Below are positions 42,422 through 51,822 of a stretch of 64,000 bases of DNA, in pieces. Made by a program: the position numbers and the translations under genes. How positions within the stretch are numbered: position 1 is the stretch's first letter; each line of letters opens with the position of its first letter. The notes under the pieces are model-generated. The model was given only the letters and a program-made list of their open reading frames with translations, searched no databases and was not told the DNA's origin. Source of the stretch: CAKVOD01 sp964606505 (GTDB taxonomy: Bacteria; Bacillota; Clostridia; Christensenellales; UBA1242); NCBI GenBank assembly GCA_964606505.1, contig CAZSGM010000001.1, positions 257,129 through 321,128 on the forward strand, written 5' to 3'.

Positions 42422-42827
42422 TGAGTATCAAACAAAAAAACTTGATAAGTTGCCGGAGAGTAGTTGAATAACAATTAAAAGACAAACAACAAAGAAAACA
42501 AACAACACTCAAATAATACTTAACAATCACGCACTCGATAAGTTGCGGGCAAGTTTGTAAAGTATGATAAACGGCAAAAATATTACAATAAAATTATCGC
42601 GCTTTGGGCGTCGTGGAACTTGCGGCTTACTAGAGCGTTTTTTATTGCAAAATTATTTTGTAAATCGCAAATTATGCCCCTAAAGTGTTTGTCAAATTTT
42701 AAATTATATGTTAAAATACTATTTGACATTTCTGTCTCGCGCTAAATTTGCGCAAGAATATTTAAAGTTTAGAATTTTTGCATAACTTTAATAAATATAA
42801 TTATAATATACTATATTTGGAGGAATA
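42422..42827. other. Intergenic region upstream of ftsH
   Basis: About 400 bp. An imperfect direct repeat (CTTGATAAGTTGCCGG near 42440; CTCGATAAGTTGCGGG near 42535), the ftsH promoter at 42689-42717 and a second possible -10 (TATAAT 42802-42807). No ORF. Confidence 0.55.
42689..42717 (+). promoter_or_regulatory. ftsH promoter
   Basis: TTGTCA (42689-42694), 17 bp, TAAAAT (42712-42717), TGT extended -10. The same pair occurs at the two-component promoter (51823-51851, minus). Confidence 0.7.
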
Positions 42828-45050
42828 ATGAACAATCAAGAAAACAATAACCAACAAAGACCTAACACCCCAAATAAAAAGCCTACTCAAAACAAAAGTA
42901 GGACGTGGCTGTATGTTACACTTACTGTCTTGTTAGTTATAATGGTTATCTATTTCGTTGGACTTGGTAACAAGATTGACACTAAGTCGTATACGGAATT
43001 TCAAGAAGACGTTGTTGCAGGAAAGGTTGTTAAAATCGACTCGACAGGCAACACCTTGCGAATTTTGTTGAAAGATTCAGAGATTGATGAAAAGAGCTTT
43101 CCTGGTAAAGCGGACTACAAGGTTACCTTTATTAATTCGGAACTTTTAATTCAATTTGTAACTGACTACAACAATGGGCAACTTACAGATTTTGGACAAA
43201 CTGATGTTCCAGAAGAAAAAATCGACATTACCTACAACTTGGCGCAACAATCGTGGATTTCGTCGGCGCTTCCATATATGTCGTTCTTGTTGATACTCGT
43301 GCTCGGGTTTATCCTGTGGAAGAGTATGATGGGCGCAAGTGGTAAAAACTTGGGCTTTGGCAAGACTAAGGCGGTTATGGGCGAAAACGTAAAAGTTCGT
43401 TTCAGCGATGTTGCGGGTAGTGAAGAAGAAAAAGCGGAAATGCAAGAGCTCGTTGAGTTCTTGAAGAACCCAAGAAAGTTCACTAGACTCGGCGCGCGCA
43501 TTCCTAAGGGCGTGTTGCTCGTGGGTCCCCCTGGGACTGGTAAGACAATGCTTGCTAAGGCGATTGCGGGCGAAAGTAACGTTCCGTTCTACAGCATTAG
43601 CGGTTCAGACTTTGTAGAGATGTTTGTCGGCGTCGGCGCGTCAAGAGTGCGCGACTTGTTCGAGCAAGCGAAACGCAACGCTCCTTGCCTTGTGTTCATC
43701 GACGAAATCGACGCAGTTGGGCGTCAGCGTGGCGCGGGGCTTGGCGGCGGAAACGACGAGAGAGAGCAAACACTTAATCAGTTGCTCGTGCAAATGGACG
43801 GTTTCAGCGGTAGCGAGGGCGTAATTGTTATTGCCGCAACCAACAGACCTGACGTACTTGACCCAGCACTTTTGCGTGCGGGGAGATTTGACAGACAGAT
43901 TGTTGTCAACAAGCCGGATGTTTCGGGGCGCGAAAAGATTTTACAAGTTCACGCTAAGAATAAGCCGCTTGCTGACGATGTTGACTTCAAGGCGATTGCA
44001 AAGGTTACCGTCGGATTTACGGGGGCTGACCTTGCAAATGTTATGAACGAGGCTGCGATTTTGACGGCGCGCGACGACCGCAGTTATATTACGAACGCGG
44101 ACATCAACGACGCCATCGCTAAGGTTCAGTTGGGGCCTCAAAAGCGCAGTAAGGTTGTTGAGGCTGACGACAACAAGAGAACAGCTTACCACGAATCGGG
44201 ACACGCAATTGTTTCGTACGTGTTGCAAAAATACAAGAAAATTCACGAAATTTCTATCATCCAACGCGGTATGGCGCTTGGTTACACACAAGCTAGAGAT
44301 ATTAAAGATAGTAACTCTATGTCTTACGAGCAACTTTGCGACGAAATTTCTTACGCGGCAGGTGGTCGCTGCGCTGAGGAGTTGATTTTCGGCGAAAAGA
44401 GCGTTGGCGCAAGCAACGACATTAAGCAGATGACTAACATCGCGCGCGCAATGGTTACTGATTACGGTATGAGTCCTAAGTTTGGGATGATGTACCTTGG
44501 AAGCGACCAAGAACTCTTCCTTGGGAGAGATTACCAATCGCACTCGTCTTACAGCGAGAAAATTGCGGGCGAAATCGACGACGAAGTTAGACGTCTTATC
44601 AATGAAAACTACCAAAGAGCGATGCAAGTTTTGAAAGACAATATGGATAAACTTCACGTTATGGCGAAAGTTTTGCTTGAAAAAGAAACAATTTACACTG
44701 ACGAAGTTGAAATGATTATGAGCGGCAAAACCTTTGACGAGGTTATCGCGATTATGAATGAAAAGGCTGAGGCGCAAAGAATTAAGGACGAAGAGGCGAG
44801 AAAGGAACGCGAAAAGCAAGCCGAACTCGCGTTGCAGGAACTTAGAGAAAGGGCGCAACGTGCGTTGTACGAAGCAGGCGTTGTTACTGAGCCTATCGGC
44901 GCGGAAAACGGGCAGAGCAGCGCGGGCGTTAGCGGCGAAAACGCGGGCAGCGAAAGCGTTGATACTGCAAAAAATGTGAACGAAAACGCAAATAACCCAG
45001 AAATTGATGTTAAAAACGACAAAAACGGGAATAATAAAAAGGAAGATTAG
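42828..45050 (+). CDS. ftsH: ATP-dependent zinc metalloprotease FtsH
   Basis: Membrane-anchored hexameric AAA protease degrading misfolded membrane proteins and regulators. 740 residues: N-terminal helix (about 26-45), extracytoplasmic loop, second helix (about 145-165), FSDVAGSEEEKAE, Walker A GPPGTGKTM (about 233-241), Walker B CLVFIDEIDAVGRQRG, SRH region NRPDVLDPALLRAGRFDR, and zinc-binding HESGH (about 455-459) with downstream ligand region YAAGGRCAEELIFG. The C-terminal about 100 residues are a coiled, then disordered Ala/Asn-rich tail. GGAGG lies 5 nt before ATG 42828. A small membrane-protein gene follows after 6 bp. Confidence 0.97.
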   Translation: MNNQENNNQQRPNTPNKKPTQNKSRTWLYVTLTVLLVIMVIYFVGLGNKIDTKSYTEFQEDVVAGKVVKIDSTGNTLRILLKDSEIDEKSFPGKADYKVTFINSELLIQFVTDYNNGQLTDFGQTDVPEEKIDITYNLAQQSWISSALPYMSFLLILVLGFILWKSMMGASGKNLGFGKTKAVMGENVKVRFSDVAGSEEEKAEMQELVEFLKNPRKFTRLGARIPKGVLLVGPPGTGKTMLAKAIAGESNVPFYSISGSDFVEMFVGVGASRVRDLFEQAKRNAPCLVFIDEIDAVGRQRGAGLGGGNDEREQTLNQLLVQMDGFSGSEGVIVIAATNRPDVLDPALLRAGRFDRQIVVNKPDVSGREKILQVHAKNKPLADDVDFKAIAKVTVGFTGADLANVMNEAAILTARDDRSYITNADINDAIAKVQLGPQKRSKVVEADDNKRTAYHESGHAIVSYVLQKYKKIHEISIIQRGMALGYTQARDIKDSNSMSYEQLCDEISYAAGGRCAEELIFGEKSVGASNDIKQMTNIARAMVTDYGMSPKFGMMYLGSDQELFLGRDYQSHSSYSEKIAGEIDDEVRRLINENYQRAMQVLKDNMDKLHVMAKVLLEKETIYTDEVEMIMSGKTFDEVIAIMNEKAEAQRIKDEEARKEREKQAELALQELRERAQRALYEAGVVTEPIGAENGQSSAGVSGENAGSESVDTAKNVNENANNPEIDVKNDKNGNNKKED

Positions 45051-45056
45051 GTGATT

Positions 45057-45773
45057 ATGAACGAACAGAAAGTTGAAGGCGGGGTAAACTTAAAAATGAA
45101 AGCCCCAATGACCAAAACAGCGATTGCTTCAATGGTTGTTATGATTATCTTAGGTGTCTTAGCGCTGTCAGTTGTATGTATGGCGATTATTCCTAAGTCT
45201 TATGCTGTAGCGTTGGCGGAGGGCAACTCGTGTTACTTGCGCGTGTATAAAGGCTCGACGACTTCGGTGTGCCAAGTTTATAGCGACGGCACGACTGGGG
45301 AAAATAAATCCAACGAGCAAAAACTTTACGATACATTGATTGAAACTATTAACTCAAGTTTTTCTACAACATCGCTAAACGCACTTTTCCAAAAGCAATT
45401 GGGTAACAACGTTACTTACAAATACATTGGAACAAACTCTGTTACACTCAACAAGATTGTAACGGGCAACGAGTATGTCGTCGAGTACGTTTTTGCAACT
45501 GAGCAAGTTTTGCAAAAGGACTCAAAGGACTACATTTGCGAAGAACTTAAAAACTCATCATCTTTGTACGAGAATGGGATTGTTAAGTTCAAAAAGATTT
45601 GGATGACAGTTAACAACGTTGACGGAATTAGTCAAGTTAAGTACTACATTCAAAGACGCGTGAGTGAAAACTCTTCGCAATCCTCATATGCAGTTATTGA
45701 AATTTCAACTAAAGCAAACCAAGCTGCAATTGTTAAGGGATTGCAAGACGTTATTACCGCTAAAGACATTTAG
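45057..45773 (+). CDS. Unknown single-pass membrane protein, cotranscribed with ftsH
   Basis: 238 residues, not recognised. A short cytoplasmic N-terminus, one transmembrane helix (about 22-44, IASMVVMIILGVLALSVVCMA), then an extracytoplasmic domain of about 190 residues rich in beta-like segments (KYIGTNSVTLNKIV, EYVVEYVFATEQVL, VKYYIQRRVSEN). The ATG at 45057 is six bases after the ftsH stop; GTG 45051 is in frame but less likely. It is followed by a strong terminator, so ftsH and this gene form a unit; it could be an FtsH partner or substrate adaptor, which is only inferred from position. Confidence 0.65.
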   Translation: MNEQKVEGGVNLKMKAPMTKTAIASMVVMIILGVLALSVVCMAIIPKSYAVALAEGNSCYLRVYKGSTTSVCQVYSDGTTGENKSNEQKLYDTLIETINSSFSTTSLNALFQKQLGNNVTYKYIGTNSVTLNKIVTGNEYVVEYVFATEQVLQKDSKDYICEELKNSSSLYENGIVKFKKIWMTVNNVDGISQVKYYIQRRVSENSSQSSYAVIEISTKANQAAIVKGLQDVITAKDI

Positions 45774-45813
45774 TCGATGAAATAGATTTTGGTTGATAAT
45801 GATGTTTAAATAA

Positions 45814-45869
45814 AAACACGGAGTAAGTGTAACCCCATAGCGGGTTTCACGCTCCGTGTTTTTTTTTGT
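45814..45869 (+). terminator. Strong terminator of the ftsH operon
   Basis: Outer stem AAACACGGAG (45814-45823) with CTCCGTGTTT (45852-45861). The inner stem pairs GTG and AACCC with GGGTT and CAC, and a long T-run follows. The tandem repeat starts immediately after the T-run. Confidence 0.9.
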
Positions 45870-46106
45870 ACGCCGACTGCTACGCCGACTGCTACGCCGA
45901 CTGCTACGCCGACTGCTACGCCGACTGCTACGCNNNNNNNNNNNNNNNNNNNNNNNNNNNNNNNNNNNNNNNNNNNNNNNNNNNNNNNNNNNNNNNNNNN
46001 NNNNNNNNNNNNNNNNNNNNNNNNNNNNNNNNNGCTACGCCGACTGCTACGCCGACTGCTACGCCGACTGCTACGCCGACTGCTACGCCGACTGCTACGC
46101 TGACTG
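45869..46106. repeat. 12-bp GC-rich tandem repeat, interrupted by an assembly gap
   Basis: Units of TACGCCGACTGC, about five perfect copies before and six after the N-run, with the last diverging (TGACTGATGC). All six frames read as 4-residue repeats (YADC, TPTA, RRSS, VGVA), but none has a convincing start. True copy number is unknown. Confidence 0.9.
45934..46033. other. Assembly gap (100 N)
   Basis: Exactly 100 Ns inside the tandem repeat, a conventional placeholder of unknown length. Confidence 0.99.
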
Positions 46107-46230
46107 ATGCGGAAATAATAAGAGTAGGGGAACGAGCATGCGACAAATAGAATATGTAACCTAGATAATATGTTGCACAATAAATATGTAAAGAAATTAA
46201 TATGCTGCACAAAAAATGCAAAATTTAACA

Positions 46231-46413
46231 AATGTCCAACGTGTCAAGTGTTCAAAATAGCAAATGTATTAAGCGGCAAATGTTTGAAATTGCAAGTGTT
46301 TAACGTAACAAGTACATAATATGGCAAGTGTAAAAAACAGCAAGTGTTTGATGTGGTAAATATTAATATGGTAAGGAGTTGATATAGTAAGTGTTTAGTG
46401 TAGTATGTGTGCA
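46231..46413 (+). repeat. Degenerate tandem array, period about 16 bp
   Basis: About eleven imperfect units of the form GGCAAGTGTTTGANRT follow each other (for example GCAAATGTTTGAAATT, GCAAGTGTTTAACGTA, GCAAGTGTTTGATGTG). It lies between the GC-rich repeat and the next gene's terminator. Confidence 0.6.
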
Positions 46414-46437
46414 ATTAAAAAATATTGAAGCGAACTT

Positions 46438-46475
46438 AAAAAAAACTAAGCAATTCAAATGCTTGAATTGCTTAG
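46438..46475 (-). terminator. Terminator of the minus-strand gene, 'TAAGCAATT' family
   Basis: CTAAGCAATTCAA (46446-46458) and TTGAATTGCTTAG (46463-46475) with a 4-nt loop; the minus-strand T-run corresponds to A at 46438-46445. Confidence 0.8.
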
Positions 46476-46546
46476 ATACTAAAACAAACTAATGTTATCG
46501 TATTTTAATAAATATATACGTTTAAATGTATTTATTTAATAAAATT

Positions 46547-47398
46547 TTATCTGAAAAGCCCGAATGTTTGCATAAAACTGTAGTCTTGAAAGAGTTTTTG
46601 TTGTGGGTTTGGGCGAACCGCAAAAAGGTACAAATCGCTTTGTAGTGAAGCGGTTATGTAGTCGTCAAGGTTCCTTTCTTTGCTAATTTTGGGGCTCATA
46701 ACGCGGGTCAAGTCCTTTGTCGAGTAGTTTTCTCTGAGTTTCGCCTGCTCTTGCAACGTGCACCAAACGCTTGATTTTTCAAGGTTATCGTACTCGCTCA
46801 AAATTTGCGGGTGCATCCAAATGTCGTAAAGTGATTTTTCAATAATAAAACCGTTTTGCGCGTCAATGACATAACTTGCGTCTGGGTTGAACTTCAACTG
46901 CTTCGTGTGTTTGCGGTTGAAAGCCTTAAGTTTGCTCTCGCAAAGACTCTTTCCGTCAACAATCAGGTACGAGTGGTTGAACGTTGGCGTCTGCTCGTTA
47001 AGTGCGGAGCTTTGAACAGCGGCGAGCGTAACGGCGTTGTCGTCCTCTTTGTTAACGTCCTCAATAAAAAGATACGCGCCGTATTTGGTCAAATTTGCGA
47101 AAACAATCTTGCTTTTAGGAAATGCAAGTGAGAGTGCAATCGCCGATTGGTGGCACCTGTTTTGTGAAAGTTCCGTGCTAAGGAGTTTGGCAAGTGGAAT
47201 GCCGTAAACCCCGATTTTGGGCAGTGAACTAGGCTCTATGAACCCTATTTTGTTGTTCTCAACCAAGTGGCGTTCTTGCACCTTGTACTCCTGCGCCTCT
47301 CTGTACGCCTCGTCATTAACAAGTAGCCCGTTGACAACTCTAAAGTGTCCGCTGCTCAGTTTTTTGTGATGGTTTTTATATTTTAAACATTTTTGCAT
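46547..47398 (-). CDS. Unknown protein
   Basis: 283 residues, not recognised. No signal peptide or membrane helix. Some features: Lys/His-rich N-terminus (MQKCLKYKNHHKKLSSGHF), a central segment LSQNRCHQSAIALSLAFPKSKIVFANLT, then FNHSYLIVDGKSL and DASYVIDAQNGFIIEKSLYDIW. The central part, with a Cys and His in an alpha/beta-like context, could be a transglutaminase-like or papain-like fold, but this is too weak to name. It has a perfect promoter, a GAGAGGGA site and its own terminator, so it is a real monocistronic gene. Confidence 0.6.
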   Translation of the reverse strand: MQKCLKYKNHHKKLSSGHFRVVNGLLVNDEAYREAQEYKVQERHLVENNKIGFIEPSSLPKIGVYGIPLAKLLSTELSQNRCHQSAIALSLAFPKSKIVFANLTKYGAYLFIEDVNKEDDNAVTLAAVQSSALNEQTPTFNHSYLIVDGKSLCESKLKAFNRKHTKQLKFNPDASYVIDAQNGFIIEKSLYDIWMHPQILSEYDNLEKSSVWCTLQEQAKLRENYSTKDLTRVMSPKISKERNLDDYITASLQSDLYLFAVRPNPQQKLFQDYSFMQTFGLFR

Positions 47399-47417
47399 AA
47401 TATCCCTCTCTCAAGAT

Positions 47418-47446
47418 ATTATACTACCGTTTCGCCGTTTTGTCAA
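47418..47446 (-). promoter_or_regulatory. Consensus promoter of the minus-strand unknown gene
   Basis: On the minus strand TTGACA (47446-47441), 17 bp, TATAAT (47423-47418). Confidence 0.85.
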
Positions 47447-47506
47447 TACTGAACTAACAACTGCGGGCTCTAAACTGCGCGTTTTTTAAAGTAGATAGGC
47501 GTGAAA

Positions 47507-47700
47507 CAACGGCATTGAGTATTCACAAAAAACAAAGGCTTGAGCATTTGCGAAAAACTACGTTGAATATTTGAAGAAAAGTAACTTGCTAACTTGCGCA
47601 AGTTGTTTGTTCTCAACATTTCACTCGCCTTTGCGACGGTTTTATCAAAGCAATCCTTGAGCATTCGCGAAAAAAAACAATCCTTAATAATGTGCAAAAA
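47507..47700. repeat. Imperfect repeats, unit about 27 bp
   Basis: About five related units: CGGCATTGAGTATTCACAAA, AAGGCTTGAGCATTTGCGAA, TACGTTGAATATTTGAAGAA, ATCCTTGAGCATTCGCGAAA, ATCCTTAATAATGTGCAAAA, with unrelated sequence between the third and fourth. Confidence 0.5.
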
Positions 47701-47793
47701 AATAATTTGCAAAAGCAACAATAAGCGTTGCGTGCGCAAAGTTTCCTAAAAACTCCAATTTTTACTAAAAAAATGCAAATAATGTAACAAAAA

Positions 47794-47822
47794 TTGACAA
47801 AATCGCGGTTACGTGGTATAAT
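47794..47822 (+). promoter_or_regulatory. Promoter of the PHP-domain gene
   Basis: TTGACA (47794-47799), 17 bp, TATAAT (47817-47822), TGG extended -10: a full consensus. Confidence 0.9.
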
Positions 47823-47860
47823 ACACTAATGTAAATAACTAAACGCGCCGAGGTGAGCAT

Positions 47861-49519
47861 ATGAAAAAGGGCTTAATTGATTTGCATATTCATACTACTT
47901 ACAGTAAAGAGGGGATAAAAACCACGCCTGTGGATATTTTGAACTTTGCGACTATTAAGGGTGTTGAAACGCTAGCAATTACAGACCACAATACAACGAT
48001 GGGCAGCATTGTTGCGCTCAATGAAATTAAGGAAAACCCTGAACTCTACGAGGATTTGAGGTTTATTACGGGCATTGAAATTTCCTGCGACACAACAAGC
48101 GCACTTTCGTACCGCGACGAAAACGGGCACTTGCGCTCGTCGCTTGCGGGTGGCGTCCACGTGCTCGGCTACGGCATTGACCCGTACCACTCGGATTTTA
48201 TTGATATGGGGCGCTTTTATTCAAGCGACAACGGAAAGCGCACGCTCGCCATTTACAAGTACATTCGCAGGTTTTACGGGATTGAGGTTGACAAAAACGC
48301 CCTCTACGCCGTGCTTTCCGACACGAAAAAACTGCTTGAGTCGGGCAAACTTACTTACGCGGAACTCCCTGACCACGTCCTCACTCGCGCGCTAACAACA
48401 GGGCGTTACGCACCACTAGGCAAGAAAAACCAGTTTGAAAACTTCTACAAAAAGGTTGTTTCGCGCGACGCGCAAACGTTTGAGGATTTTAGATTTAGGG
48501 TTTCTCGCGCCTTTGAGTTAACGGGCGACCAACTCGACGAGATAGCAAAGCAGGACATCTACGAAATGATGGCATTGATTGAAAAGACGGGCGGAGTTGC
48601 GGTTTTGGCGCACCCGACGTTTTACCGTCCCAAGCGCGAGCTGTCGGTTGCGGACTTTGAGTTGCTGAGCGAGTTTTTGGAGAAAGTTACCAGCCACTAC
48701 AATGAGTACACGGGCGAGTTTATGCGCGGGATTGTCGGGATAGAACTCTTGCACGGCTCAAGTTTTGACGACCAGTTCAGATTTAAATTTTATAACAACA
48801 TCATCAAGAAAAAGGGTTTGTTCATAACGGGCGGCAGCGACTCGCACATCAACAACTCAAACACGAATAACCTAGGTTACATTAGGCACAATTTTGGAAT
48901 AAAACAACTTGATTTTGTCGACAGGTTCGACGAAATCGTTGCCCTCAGCAAGCGCGCAACAAGTATTTCAAAGCAAAAAGAAAAGGATTTTGAAATACTT
49001 AAAGGCGAAATGGCAGGACACAAGGGTGTCGACGAACAGGCGCAACTGTTTAACGACTTCAAAAATGTTACCGCGCAAGAAATTTTGGAAAGCCAAACAA
49101 TCAGTAAAAAACTGCTTAACTTCGAGAACGAAATTGCAAGTTCGATTTTTGCAATTAAGGATAAACTATATAGTTTCATCGACGTCGACAAAAACGAACA
49201 CAAAAATCCGCAAATTTTGCAAGAGTGGGTCGAACTTTACGCAATGTATATGCACTCAATTATTGAGAACCAAGAAGTTTTCTTTGGCGACAAAAACAAC
49301 TTCTACGACTGGATGAACTACCGCCTTGGGTTTGTAAACCAAGTCAGTGAAGAGCTGTACGAACTTTCTGTACTGGACGCAAACGTTCAGCTTGAAAACG
49401 ATGACGAGGTTACGAAACACCGCTTTGCCAAATCGAAACGCATTGTTCGCTCAATCGCTTCCGAAATTGAGGAGCAACTTGTTAAATACGATTTGAACGA
49501 AGTTGATTTTGAATGTTAA
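47861..49519 (+). CDS. PHP-domain metal-dependent phosphoesterase
   Basis: 552 residues. An N-terminal PHP domain with all metal-ligand motifs: DLHIHTTYS (His 9, 11), AITDHNT, TGIEISC, VAVLAHP and GGSDSH. PHP domains hydrolyse phosphoesters, for example nucleotide 3',5'-bisphosphates or histidinol phosphate. The core is widened by insertions, and the last about 190 residues form a helical region not seen in short TrpH/YciV-type enzymes (KLLNFENEIASSIFAIKDKLYSFIDVDK). The substrate therefore cannot be named. Start ATG 47861 follows GAGGTGAGC. Monocistronic. Confidence 0.85.
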   Translation: MKKGLIDLHIHTTYSKEGIKTTPVDILNFATIKGVETLAITDHNTTMGSIVALNEIKENPELYEDLRFITGIEISCDTTSALSYRDENGHLRSSLAGGVHVLGYGIDPYHSDFIDMGRFYSSDNGKRTLAIYKYIRRFYGIEVDKNALYAVLSDTKKLLESGKLTYAELPDHVLTRALTTGRYAPLGKKNQFENFYKKVVSRDAQTFEDFRFRVSRAFELTGDQLDEIAKQDIYEMMALIEKTGGVAVLAHPTFYRPKRELSVADFELLSEFLEKVTSHYNEYTGEFMRGIVGIELLHGSSFDDQFRFKFYNNIIKKKGLFITGGSDSHINNSNTNNLGYIRHNFGIKQLDFVDRFDEIVALSKRATSISKQKEKDFEILKGEMAGHKGVDEQAQLFNDFKNVTAQEILESQTISKKLLNFENEIASSIFAIKDKLYSFIDVDKNEHKNPQILQEWVELYAMYMHSIIENQEVFFGDKNNFYDWMNYRLGFVNQVSEELYELSVLDANVQLENDDEVTKHRFAKSKRIVRSIASEIEEQLVKYDLNEVDFEC

Positions 49520-50058
49520 AAACTTTGAATTTTTTAGGTGCTAAATATTGTATCATTTTAATGTTAATTTAAGCAAATTTTAATGTTTATTAAAAAAAAA
49601 ATTGATATTCATTTAGATTATATTTAATGTTTATTTTTAAATATGTCAAATTGTAAAATTATTAAATAAGAATTAACAATTATAAAAAAAGTATTAATAA
49701 TCATTAAAATAAATATAAATAATGTTAAATTTTAATAAAAAAATGCTAGAAAGGGCAGTTTAAGCCAATTTCTAGCATTTTTTTTTGTTGATTAATTGGT
49801 GTATTTTATATTTAAGTTGTCGCATAAAATGTTTACTTAAATACAATTTTTGCGACCACTTTTTTGATAAAAGTTATTTGTTTTCAAGTGGAAGCTTGCG
49901 TTGTGGGCGACATATAGTTGCGCGCTTTTTGTTGCGGCATTTTCGCGACAGTTTTTGTGCTGTTTTTTGTATTTAGCACGAGTTGATTGAGAGACGGGGT
50001 TTCGAGTTGATGCGGGGGCGAGTTGTGGAGCATTTTTAGATTGCGCGACGGAAAAAGT
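49520..50058. other. Convergent intergenic region
   Basis: Very A/T-rich (49540-49740, mostly ATTAAATAT-like words), then the bidirectional terminator at 49741-49788, then about 270 bp without recognisable structure up to the kinase stop. The short frame at 49785-49976 lacks a ribosome site. Confidence 0.6.
49741..49788. terminator. Bidirectional terminator
   Basis: AAATGCTAGAAA (49741-49752) and TTTCTAGCATTT (49769-49780), with an inner GGC/GCC pairing, flanked by A-run on the left and T-run on the right. It fits the convergent PHP gene (+) and kinase (-). Confidence 0.85.
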
Positions 50059-51120
50059 TTACTCAGATAGTGGGAGTTTAACTACAAAAGTTGCGCCGCA
50101 ATCGGGTTTAGATGAAGCGGTAATTTCGCCGCCGCAAATGTGCACAATGCGTTTTACAAGCGCAAGTCCCAGCCCGTTTCCTTCCTTAGAATGCGAGGTG
50201 TCGCACTGATAAAACTTTTCAAAAATCTTGTCAATCGCCTCTTCGGGAATGCCAATGCCGTTGTCGGAAACACTCACGACAATGTAGTCGTTTTGCTTTT
50301 CAATTGAAACAGCGATTTTGCCTTTTTCTCCCGTGAATTTAATCGCGTTACTGATGAGGTTTTGCCAAATCTGATTAATTAAGTCTGCGTAACCGTAATA
50401 TGTTGTGTTAGGCAAGTCGAGCTGCAGGTCAATGTATTTTTTCGTCCACTGCGGCTCAAACGACAATATGCACTGTCGCAACTGCTCGTCGAGCGAAAAC
50501 TCGCTCTTGCTAAGCGAAATGTCCTGATTTTCAAGGCGCGACAAATTCAAAACATTAGTCGTCAGATTGCTCAACTTCTTGATGTTGTCGTCTAAAACTT
50601 TCTCATATCGCGCGCGAGTTTTCTCGTCAAGGTCTGTGTGCCTCAACGCCTTTGAGTACGACTGAATGACCGCAATCGGGGTTTTGATTTCGTGTGAAAC
50701 GTCGGAGATAAAGTTTTCCTTTAGCGTTTCAATGCCGCCCAAGGCGTGTACCATTTTGTTGAAGTTTTGAATGTATGAGTCGATGTCCTCGTTTCCCGTG
50801 AGTTCCACCTGAATTTTAAAATCGCCCTTAGCAACTTTTTCCGTCGCATCCTCAAGTTCCTTAATCGTGCGTGAAAGTTTTGCATTTTTGTAGTAAATAA
50901 CAAACAAAATGAGGCAAAACAGTGAAAAAATTGCAAGCAAGTACCCGCCGAACGGGCTAGGAGCGTTTTTGAACCACGCCCCGCTAGCAAACGCGAGTAT
51001 GGAAATCGTCGCAACGCACGCAAACGAAAGCACCAAAATCCAAAGCACCATAATCGCGTTTTTGAAAACAACCTTGCTTATCTGCGTCGGCTTTTGCTTT
51101 TTTTGTCCGTCTTTCTTCAT
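50059..51120 (-). CDS. Sensor histidine kinase
   Basis: 353 residues. Two transmembrane helices (about 21-47 and 59-77) with almost no loop between them, so it probably senses within or near the membrane. Then a HAMP domain (about 78-130), HisKA with FISDVSHEIKTPIAVIQ (phospho-His about 143), and the ATPase domain with NLISNAIKF (N box), VSDNGIGIPEE (G1), FEKFYQ (F box) and GNGLGLALVKRI (G2). Its start overlaps the regulator stop by 4 bp (ATGA). The short sensor loop is typical of intramembrane-sensing kinases responding to cell-envelope stress. Signal unknown. Confidence 0.93.
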   Translation of the reverse strand: MKKDGQKKQKPTQISKVVFKNAIMVLWILVLSFACVATISILAFASGAWFKNAPSPFGGYLLAIFSLFCLILFVIYYKNAKLSRTIKELEDATEKVAKGDFKIQVELTGNEDIDSYIQNFNKMVHALGGIETLKENFISDVSHEIKTPIAVIQSYSKALRHTDLDEKTRARYEKVLDDNIKKLSNLTTNVLNLSRLENQDISLSKSEFSLDEQLRQCILSFEPQWTKKYIDLQLDLPNTTYYGYADLINQIWQNLISNAIKFTGEKGKIAVSIEKQNDYIVVSVSDNGIGIPEEAIDKIFEKFYQCDTSHSKEGNGLGLALVKRIVHICGGEITASSKPDCGATFVVKLPLSE

Positions 51121-51788
51121 TTGATTACCGCCTTGTAACCCAAGTTTCGCAATGTTACAATCTCAAAGTAAGGGCAGTCGTAAAACTTATCGCGCAACCT
51201 GTGTATGTGCGTGTAAACAGTCATTTCGTCTGAGTCCGAGTACATCCCCCAAAACTCGTCCATAAGTTGTGCCCGCGTGAAAATCTTGTCAGGGTAGGAC
51301 AACAACTTAAACAAAATCTGAAACTCTTTTTGCGGCAGCGTCATCGTCTTGTCGTCGATTGTAACTGTGTATGTTTCGTAATCCAAAACCGCGTTTCCAA
51401 CCACGAGTTTTTGTTCCGTCTGAATTTTTGCTCGCCTAAGCAACGCGTGAATGCGCAAAATCAACTCGTCGATGTCAATCGGTTTAGTCATATAGTCGTC
51501 CGTCCCCAAGTTGAAACCCCTGTACTTGTCCGCCTGCGACGACTTCGCGGTCATAATAATGATAGGCATACTCTTGTCTATTTTTCGCACGTACTCAATC
51601 AGTGAAAAACCGTCCACTTCAGGCATCATAATGTCAGTAACCAGCAAATCAATGTGATTGTTCTCAAAAATGTTAATCGCCTCGCTCCCGTTGCGCGCCG
51701 AAAAAACATTGAATTTTTGTCGCTGCAGCTCAGCAACAATCAAGGAGTTTAAGTCCTCGTTATCTTCTGCAATTAATATGTTTAACAT
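51117..51788 (-). CDS. OmpR/PhoB-family response regulator
   Basis: 223 residues. Receiver domain with acidic pocket AEDNED, phospho-Asp at about 52 (LLVTDIMMPEVDG), the Thr in IIIMTAKSS and Lys in MTKPID. A winged-helix DNA-binding domain follows (KLVVGNAVLDYETYTVTIDD, then LTLPQKEF-like MTLPQKEFQILFKLLSY, MTVYTHIHRLRDKF and LRNLGYKAVI). The ATG at 51788 follows GGGTGA; the GTG at 51797 overlaps that site. It is the first gene of the operon with the kinase, with a promoter at 51823-51851. Confidence 0.93.
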   Translation of the reverse strand: MLNILIAEDNEDLNSLIVAELQRQKFNVFSARNGSEAINIFENNHIDLLVTDIMMPEVDGFSLIEYVRKIDKSMPIIIMTAKSSQADKYRGFNLGTDDYMTKPIDIDELILRIHALLRRAKIQTEQKLVVGNAVLDYETYTVTIDDKTMTLPQKEFQILFKLLSYPDKIFTRAQLMDEFWGMYSDSDEMTVYTHIHRLRDKFYDCPYFEIVTLRNLGYKAVIK

Positions 51789-51822
51789 TTTTTTCACCCA
51801 ACTTTTGTTCTTTGTTTACAAT

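Larger units (their letters stand above)
47399..47860. other. Divergent intergenic region
   Basis: About 460 bp between two divergent genes, with promoters at both ends (47418-47446 minus, 47794-47822 plus) and an imperfect 27-bp-period array between them. No ORF. Confidence 0.6.

Noticed and set aside
45806..46231. Repeat proteins (YADC, TPTA, RRSS or VGVA) across the gap
   Set aside because: Every frame is open because the unit is a multiple of three without stops; no start with a ribosome site is visible and the gap hides the middle.
49785..49976. 63-residue frame after the bidirectional terminator
   Set aside because: Starts in the T-run of the hairpin and has no ribosome site.
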